From assembly GCA_965279095.1 (NCBI GenBank), contig CBDIHH010000006.1, positions 186,001-250,000 on the forward strand: a DNA stretch of 64,000 bases, written 5' to 3'. Shown here in pieces: positions 59,793 through 64,000 of this stretch. The translations under genes were made by a program, and so were the position numbers. A model generated the notes under the pieces. The model saw only the letters and a program-made list of their open reading frames with translations. It was not told the DNA's origin and ran no database searches. This DNA is from CBDIHH01 sp965279095 (GTDB lineage Bacteria > Pseudomonadota > Alphaproteobacteria > Caulobacterales > Caulobacteraceae). Positions within the stretch are counted from its first letter, which is position 1. Each line of letters begins with the position of its first letter.

Positions 59793-61181
59793 TCAGGCCA
59801 CGCCGGACAGGTGGAGGACCAGGCCGGCGGCGGCGCAAGCGAGCAGGACGGGGATCACCCCGACCTTGAAGCGGAACACGGCCACCGCCGCCGCCAGGGT
59901 CAGGACCAGGCTGGCGAGGTTCACGGACGACACCACCGGGATGTCCAGGGGCAGGCCCAGGACCCTGACCTCGCGCACCTGGGCGAACAGGACGTGGAGG
60001 CTGAACCAGACCGCCAAGTTGAGGATCACGCCCACCACCGCGGCGGTGATCGCCGACAGGGCGGCGTTCAGGGCCCGGGCGCCGCGCAGGGCCTCGACGA
60101 AGGGCGCTCCCAGGAAGATCCACAGGAAGCAGGGGGTGAAGGTCACCCAGGTGGTGAGGATCCCCCCCAGCACCCCGGCCAGCACCGGGTTCAGGCCGGT
60201 GGCCGCCCGGAAGGCGCCCATGTAGCCGACAAACTGGGTGACGATGATCAGGGGCCCGGGGGTGGTCTCGGCCATGCCCAGGCCGTCCAGCATCTCGCCG
60301 GGCTTCAGCCAGCCGAAGGTCTGCACCGCCTCCTGGGCGACATAGGCAAGCACCGCATAGGCGCCGCCGAAGGTGACCACCGCCATCTGGCTGAAGAAGA
60401 CCGCGATCCGGCTGAAGACATTGTCCCAGCCGAGGGTCAGGCCGAGGATGAGGACCGGCGCCAGCCAGGCCACCAGCAGGCAGGCGCTGATGGTGAGCGA
60501 CCAGCGCAGGTTGGCCCGGGCGTGGGCCGGCGTGCCGTCGCCCAGCAGGCTGTCGGCGTCGGCATAGTCGGCCGCCTTGGCCGCGCCATGGCCCTGGGCG
60601 ACGCTGAAGGCCGACCAGCCGGCGCGCTGGCCGAGGAAACCGGTCAGTCCCGCCGCCAGGATGATGAGGGGAAACGGCAGCCGCAGGACATAGATGCCCA
60701 CGAAGGCCAGGCCGGCCACGGCGACCATCACCCGGTTCTTGAGGGCTCGGCGGCCCACCCGCAGGACCGCCTCGAGCACGATGACCAGCACCGCCGCCTT
60801 CAGGCCGAAGAACAGGGCCGCCACGGGCCCGACGGCGCCGTAGAGCGAATAGGCCAGGCTCAGGGCCATGATCGCCACGAAGCCCGGCAGGACGAACAGC
60901 AGGCCGGCGATGAACCCGCCCAGGGTGCGGTGCATCAGCCAGCCGATGTAGATGGCCAGCTGCTGCGCCTCTGGGCCGGGCAGCAGGGTGCAGTAGCTGA
61001 GGGCGTGCAGGAAACGGCTCTCGCCCACCCAGCGTTTCTCCTCCACCAGGATGCGGTGCATCACCGCGATCTGGCCGGCGGGGCCGCCGAAGCTGAGGGC
61101 GGCGATGCGGGTCCAGACCTTCACGGCCTCGGACAGAGGAACCTGCGGGGGGACCGGTGCGGGCGGGGCGGCCAAAGTCAT
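59793..61181 (-). CDS. chrA: Chromate transporter, ChrA (two-domain)
   Basis: ATG 61181, with AGGAG seven bases upstream, gives 462 residues; the upstream 33-residue extension is Arg-rich and unlikely. Both CHR halves are visible: N-terminal FGGPAGQIAVMHRILVEEKRWV with YCTLLPGPEAQQLAIYIGWLMH, and C-terminal FGGAYAVLAYVAQEAVQ with ETTPGPLIIVTQFVGYMGA. About ten to twelve hydrophobic segments are present. ChrA exports chromate by proton motive force; some homologues move sulphate or are of unknown role. It sits between the RTX genes and the T1SS genes, and has no obvious link to either. Confidence 0.9.
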   Translation of the reverse strand: MTLAAPPAPVPPQVPLSEAVKVWTRIAALSFGGPAGQIAVMHRILVEEKRWVGESRFLHALSYCTLLPGPEAQQLAIYIGWLMHRTLGGFIAGLLFVLPGFVAIMALSLAYSLYGAVGPVAALFFGLKAAVLVIVLEAVLRVGRRALKNRVMVAVAGLAFVGIYVLRLPFPLIILAAGLTGFLGQRAGWSAFSVAQGHGAAKAADYADADSLLGDGTPAHARANLRWSLTISACLLVAWLAPVLILGLTLGWDNVFSRIAVFFSQMAVVTFGGAYAVLAYVAQEAVQTFGWLKPGEMLDGLGMAETTPGPLIIVTQFVGYMGAFRAATGLNPVLAGVLGGILTTWVTFTPCFLWIFLGAPFVEALRGARALNAALSAITAAVVGVILNLAVWFSLHVLFAQVREVRVLGLPLDIPVVSSVNLASLVLTLAAAVAVFRFKVGVIPVLLACAAAGLVLHLSGVA

Positions 61182-61334
61182 GCATGCGCTCCTGGCGCCG
61201 CTGAAGGGGGCGGCGCGCCGAGAGCGGGTCTTGGACGGCGAGTCGTCTCGAAGGCGCGGGCGCCCGCGACAGGCCCGCATCCCCGTCAGTAGCGCGATCT
61301 GCCGATCAAGAACAAGACAGGCCCGGCGCCGGGG

Positions 61335-62732
61335 TCACCGCTCGTGCAGGCTCTCGCGGGTGCGGCGCGCGATGGGCGAGAGCAGGTAGTCGATGATCGT
61401 CCGCTGGCCGGTCTTGATCTCGGCGGTCACGGCCATGCCCGGCTGCAGGGGCTCGCGGCTCCCATCGACCATCAGGCTCCCCGCGTCGAGGGCGATGCGG
61501 GCGATATAGCGCGGCGAGCCGGCCGGCGCCCTCTGGTCGGGCAGCGGCGCGTCGACCACGGCGTCGCGGCTGACGCTGAGCACCCGGCCCGGGACCACAC
61601 CGTAGCGGGTGAAGTTGAAGGTCTCGACCTTGACCTCGGCCCGCTGTCCGGCGCGGACGAAGCCCACGTCCCGGTTCTCCAGCTGGGCCTCGACGACCAG
61701 CTGCCGGTTGTCGGGCACGATGGTCATCAACCGCTGGGCCGGGGTCACCACACCGCCCACGGTGTTGACGGCCAGCGCCTCGACGCCGCCGTCGATGGGC
61801 GATCGCAGGCGGGTGTTGGTCACCTTGAGCCGCGCCTTGACCAGGGCCTGGCGCCCCTCGCTCTGCCGCTGCTCGGCCTTGGCCAGCTCGTCGAGGACGG
61901 CGCTGGCGAATTGCGAGACGGTCTGGTCCCGCTGACGCTCCAGGGCGATGCGGGCGGCCCGGGCCTGGGCGGCGCGGTCGGCCTGGCCCATGAGGTCATG
62001 CTGGGTGGAGGTCAGCTGCTGCTCGGCGTCGAGATAGGCCAGGGTGGTGCCGAAGCCCTTGGCGCGCAGCTGGGCGTGCACCCGCTGCTTCTCCTCCAGC
62101 ATCGGCAGCACGGCCTTCAGCTTGGCGGTCTGCGAGACGACCTCGTCGGCTTCCGCCCGCTTCTGGCTGATCTGCTGGTCGATGCTGGCCAGGCGGGCGA
62201 ACTGGGTGTCGGCCTGGGAAGCGAGGGCGGCCCGGGCCGCCGCGATGTCTCCCGGGGCGGCGCCCGGCGGGGCCACGAAGGGGGCGGGCCCCCGGCCGGT
62301 CAGGGCGGTCCGCTTGAGGGCCGTCAGCCGCGCCACGTCGAGCTGCGCCTGCATCAGGTCGTGTTCGAGACTGTCGCGGTCGGCGGTGGTGTCGGTGGGG
62401 TCGAGCTCCACCAGCACCTGGCCGGCCTTGACCCGGTCGCCGTTCTGCACGTGGATCGCGGTGACGACCCCCGGGTCCAGCGACTGGATCACCTTGACCT
62501 CGCCGCGGGGCAAAAGCCGGCCGGGCGCGGTGGCCAGGATGTCGACCTTGCCGAAGCAGGCCCAGGCCGTGGCGATGACGAAGAAGGCGATGATCGAGCC
62601 GCCGAGCAGGCGGGCCACCGGCGACGGCGGCGTCTGCAGCACCTCCAGGGCGGCGGGCAGGAATTCGCGCTCGTCCCGCTTCTCGAAGCGGGCGATGAGC
62701 CGGCTGAAGCCCCGGGTGACGGGGCCGATCAT
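61335..62732 (-). CDS. T1SS periplasmic adaptor (HlyD family)
   Basis: ATG 62732 overlaps the ABC transporter stop (ATGA) and gives 465 residues. One N-terminal membrane helix (LLGGSIIAFFVIATAWACF, about 42-60) is followed by the lipoyl half VEVKVIQSLDPG-like region (GEVKVIQSLDPGVVTAIHVQNGDRVKAGQ), a long coiled-coil (about 100-320) and the HlyD C-terminal block YGVVPGRVLSVSRDAV to LQPGMAVTAEIKTGQRTIIDYLLSPI. This is the membrane-fusion protein of a type I secretion system. The outer-membrane TolC partner is not in the window. RTX proteins encoded upstream are likely cargo. Confidence 0.92.
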   Translation of the reverse strand: MIGPVTRGFSRLIARFEKRDEREFLPAALEVLQTPPSPVARLLGGSIIAFFVIATAWACFGKVDILATAPGRLLPRGEVKVIQSLDPGVVTAIHVQNGDRVKAGQVLVELDPTDTTADRDSLEHDLMQAQLDVARLTALKRTALTGRGPAPFVAPPGAAPGDIAAARAALASQADTQFARLASIDQQISQKRAEADEVVSQTAKLKAVLPMLEEKQRVHAQLRAKGFGTTLAYLDAEQQLTSTQHDLMGQADRAAQARAARIALERQRDQTVSQFASAVLDELAKAEQRQSEGRQALVKARLKVTNTRLRSPIDGGVEALAVNTVGGVVTPAQRLMTIVPDNRQLVVEAQLENRDVGFVRAGQRAEVKVETFNFTRYGVVPGRVLSVSRDAVVDAPLPDQRAPAGSPRYIARIALDAGSLMVDGSREPLQPGMAVTAEIKTGQRTIIDYLLSPIARRTRESLHER

Positions 62733-64000
62733 GCCGGGGCCATCTCGCCGGACTGCAGGGCCCACAGCTGGGCGTAGCGGCCGCCGGCGGCCAGCAGGGC
62801 GGCATGCGATCCGTCCTCGATCAACCGGCCCTTCTCGATGGTGACGATGCGGTCGGCGGTGCGCAGGGTGGACAGGCGGTGGGCCACCAGGATGACGGTG
62901 CGGCCCTGGCAGATCCGGCGCATGTTGGCCATGATCGCCGCCTCGCTCTCATAGTCGAGGGCCGAGGTGGCCTCGTCGAACAGCAGGATGCGCGGGTTGC
63001 CGATCAGGGCCCGGGCGATGGCCACCCTCTGGCGCTGGCCCCCCGACAGGGACGCGCCCCGCTCGCCGATGACCGTGCCATAGCCCTCCGGCAGGCCGAG
63101 GATGAACTCGTGGGCGCCGGCCAGTTCCGCGGCCTGGATCACCCGGTCCATGCTCATGCCGGGATCCGCCAGGGCGATGTTCTCGCGCACCGTGCGGTTG
63201 AAGAGGACATTCTCCTGCAGGACCACCCCGATCTGGCGGCGCAGCCAGGCGGGATCGGCCAGGGACAGGTCCACGCCGTCGATGCTGACGCGCCCGGCCT
63301 CGGGCACATAGAGGCGCTGGATCAGCTTGGCCAGGGTGCTCTTGCCCGATCCGGAGGAGCCCACCACGCCGAGCACCTGGCCGGCCGGCACGGCGAGCGA
63401 GATATCCCGCAGCACCTGCTGGCCATCGATCCGGTAGCGGAAGCTGACCCCCTCGATCTGGATGTCGCCCCGGATCGGCGGCAGCACGGCGGCCGCGTTC
63501 TGGCCGGGCTCGGGCAGGGTGTTCAGGATGTCGCCCAGGCGGTCGATGGAGATGCGCACCTGCTGGAAATCCTGCCACAGCTGGGCCAGGCGCAGGACCG
63601 GGGCGGTCAGCTGGGACGAGATCATGTTGAAGGCGACCAGTTCGCCCACGGTCATCTTGTTGTCGATCACCAGTCCCGCGCCGATGAACAGCACCAGCAC
63701 CACGGTGACCTTGTTGATCAGGGTCGCGGTCTGGGTCGCGGCCATGCCCACGGTGACCACCCGGAACGAGGCCATCACATAGGCGGCGATCTGCTCCTCC
63801 CAGCGGCGCTGCATGACCGGCTCCAGAGCCATGGACTTGACCGTCTCGATGCCCGAGACGGACTCCACCAGGAAGGCCTGGTTCTCGGCGCTGCGGGCGA
63901 ACCGCTCGTTCAGCCGGTCGCGGAAGGCCGGGGTCACCGCCACGCTGAGGATCACATAGAGCGGCAGGGCGCCGCCGACGATCAGGGTCAGCAGGGGGCT
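62729..64000 (-). CDS. T1SS ABC transporter (HlyB family), 5' end outside window
   Basis: The gene runs off the right edge; at least 420 C-terminal residues are visible. The membrane part includes FLVESVSGIETVKSMALEP and NKMTVGELVAFNMISSQLTAPVLRLAQLWQDFQQ, typical of HlyB/PrtD-type exporters. The ATPase domain has Walker A GSSGSGKST, Q-loop LQENVLFNRT, signature LSGGQRQRVAIARAL, Walker B ILLFDEATSALD and H-loop AHRLST. It powers export of C-terminally tagged proteins with the adjoining HlyD-type adaptor. Whether a C39-like domain precedes it cannot be seen. Confidence 0.92.
   Translation of the reverse strand, partial: SPLLTLIVGGALPLYVILSVAVTPAFRDRLNERFARSAENQAFLVESVSGIETVKSMALEPVMQRRWEEQIAAYVMASFRVVTVGMAATQTATLINKVTVVLVLFIGAGLVIDNKMTVGELVAFNMISSQLTAPVLRLAQLWQDFQQVRISIDRLGDILNTLPEPGQNAAAVLPPIRGDIQIEGVSFRYRIDGQQVLRDISLAVPAGQVLGVVGSSGSGKSTLAKLIQRLYVPEAGRVSIDGVDLSLADPAWLRRQIGVVLQENVLFNRTVRENIALADPGMSMDRVIQAAELAGAHEFILGLPEGYGTVIGERGASLSGGQRQRVAIARALIGNPRILLFDEATSALDYESEAAIMANMRRICQGRTVILVAHRLSTLRTADRIVTIEKGRLIEDGSHAALLAAGGRYAQLWALQSGEMAPA

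Noticed and set aside
1..64000. tRNA, rRNA, transposase, integrase or prophage genes marking island borders
   Set aside because: None was recognised on either strand, so horizontal transfer of the catabolic or RTX regions is not supported by mobility genes here.

Overview
The window is very GC-rich, densely coded chromosomal DNA with alphaproteobacterial character. Short intergenic gaps, frequent overlapping start/stop codons, several likely TTG and GTG starts, a large set of RTX proteins with a type I exporter, and protein families typical of oligotrophic plant-polymer and aromatic degraders fit the Caulobacterales (Caulobacter/Phenylobacterium-like). No rRNA or tRNA gene, CRISPR array, transposase or integrase was seen, so the taxonomic assignment is an inference.

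Region 1 (about 1-32 kb) is a catabolic island of unknown substrate. It opens with a partial DUF169 gene, an NRDE/TANGO2 protein and a tyrosine/glycine-rich lipoprotein. It then holds five MFS or GPH carriers, five flavin- or FMN-linked oxidoreductases (VAO/PCMH type, GMC type, class A monooxygenase, fumarate-reductase type, NtaA/DszA-type luciferase-like), twin phytanoyl-CoA dioxygenase-like enzymes, two SAM methyltransferases, an alpha/beta hydrolase, two cupins, an ornithine-cyclodeaminase-like enzyme, a PrpE-type acyl-CoA synthetase next to a PEP mutase/isocitrate lyase-family protein, a VOC protein, a nitrilase-superfamily protein lacking two of three catalytic residues, and two LysR regulators. 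The most distinctive element is a three-gene cassette present near both ends: small helical protein, then methyltransferase with a shared N-terminal domain, then flavoprotein whose TTG start overlaps the methyltransferase end. Related MFS carriers (2167-3396 and 30595-31827) lie outside the two cassettes. Divergent promoters in the island carry short palindromes, one with classic LysR-box geometry.

Region 2 (about 32-64 kb) is a cell-surface and secretion region. A GT4 glycosyltransferase is divergent from a 14-kb gene for a roughly 4,680-residue RTX protein. After a short tract with a 46-residue membrane peptide, a secreted hypothetical protein, a small hypothetical protein, an FkbM-type methyltransferase and a PilZ protein, three more RTX genes follow in tandem. 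All four RTX proteins end in the same C-terminal domain of about 100 residues, the expected position of a type I secretion signal. A HlyD-type adaptor and a T1SS ABC transporter (cut by the window end) lie downstream on the opposite strand, after a ChrA chromate transporter. The last three RTX genes have nearly identical 3' halves but unrelated or diverged 5' halves, two of which encode unusual glycine-rich repeat domains.

The sequence also holds two copies of a two-palindrome element (6658-6728 and 31843-31919), each between converging genes, and a family of GC-rich hairpin repeats whose central stem changes sequence between copies while keeping its pairing.
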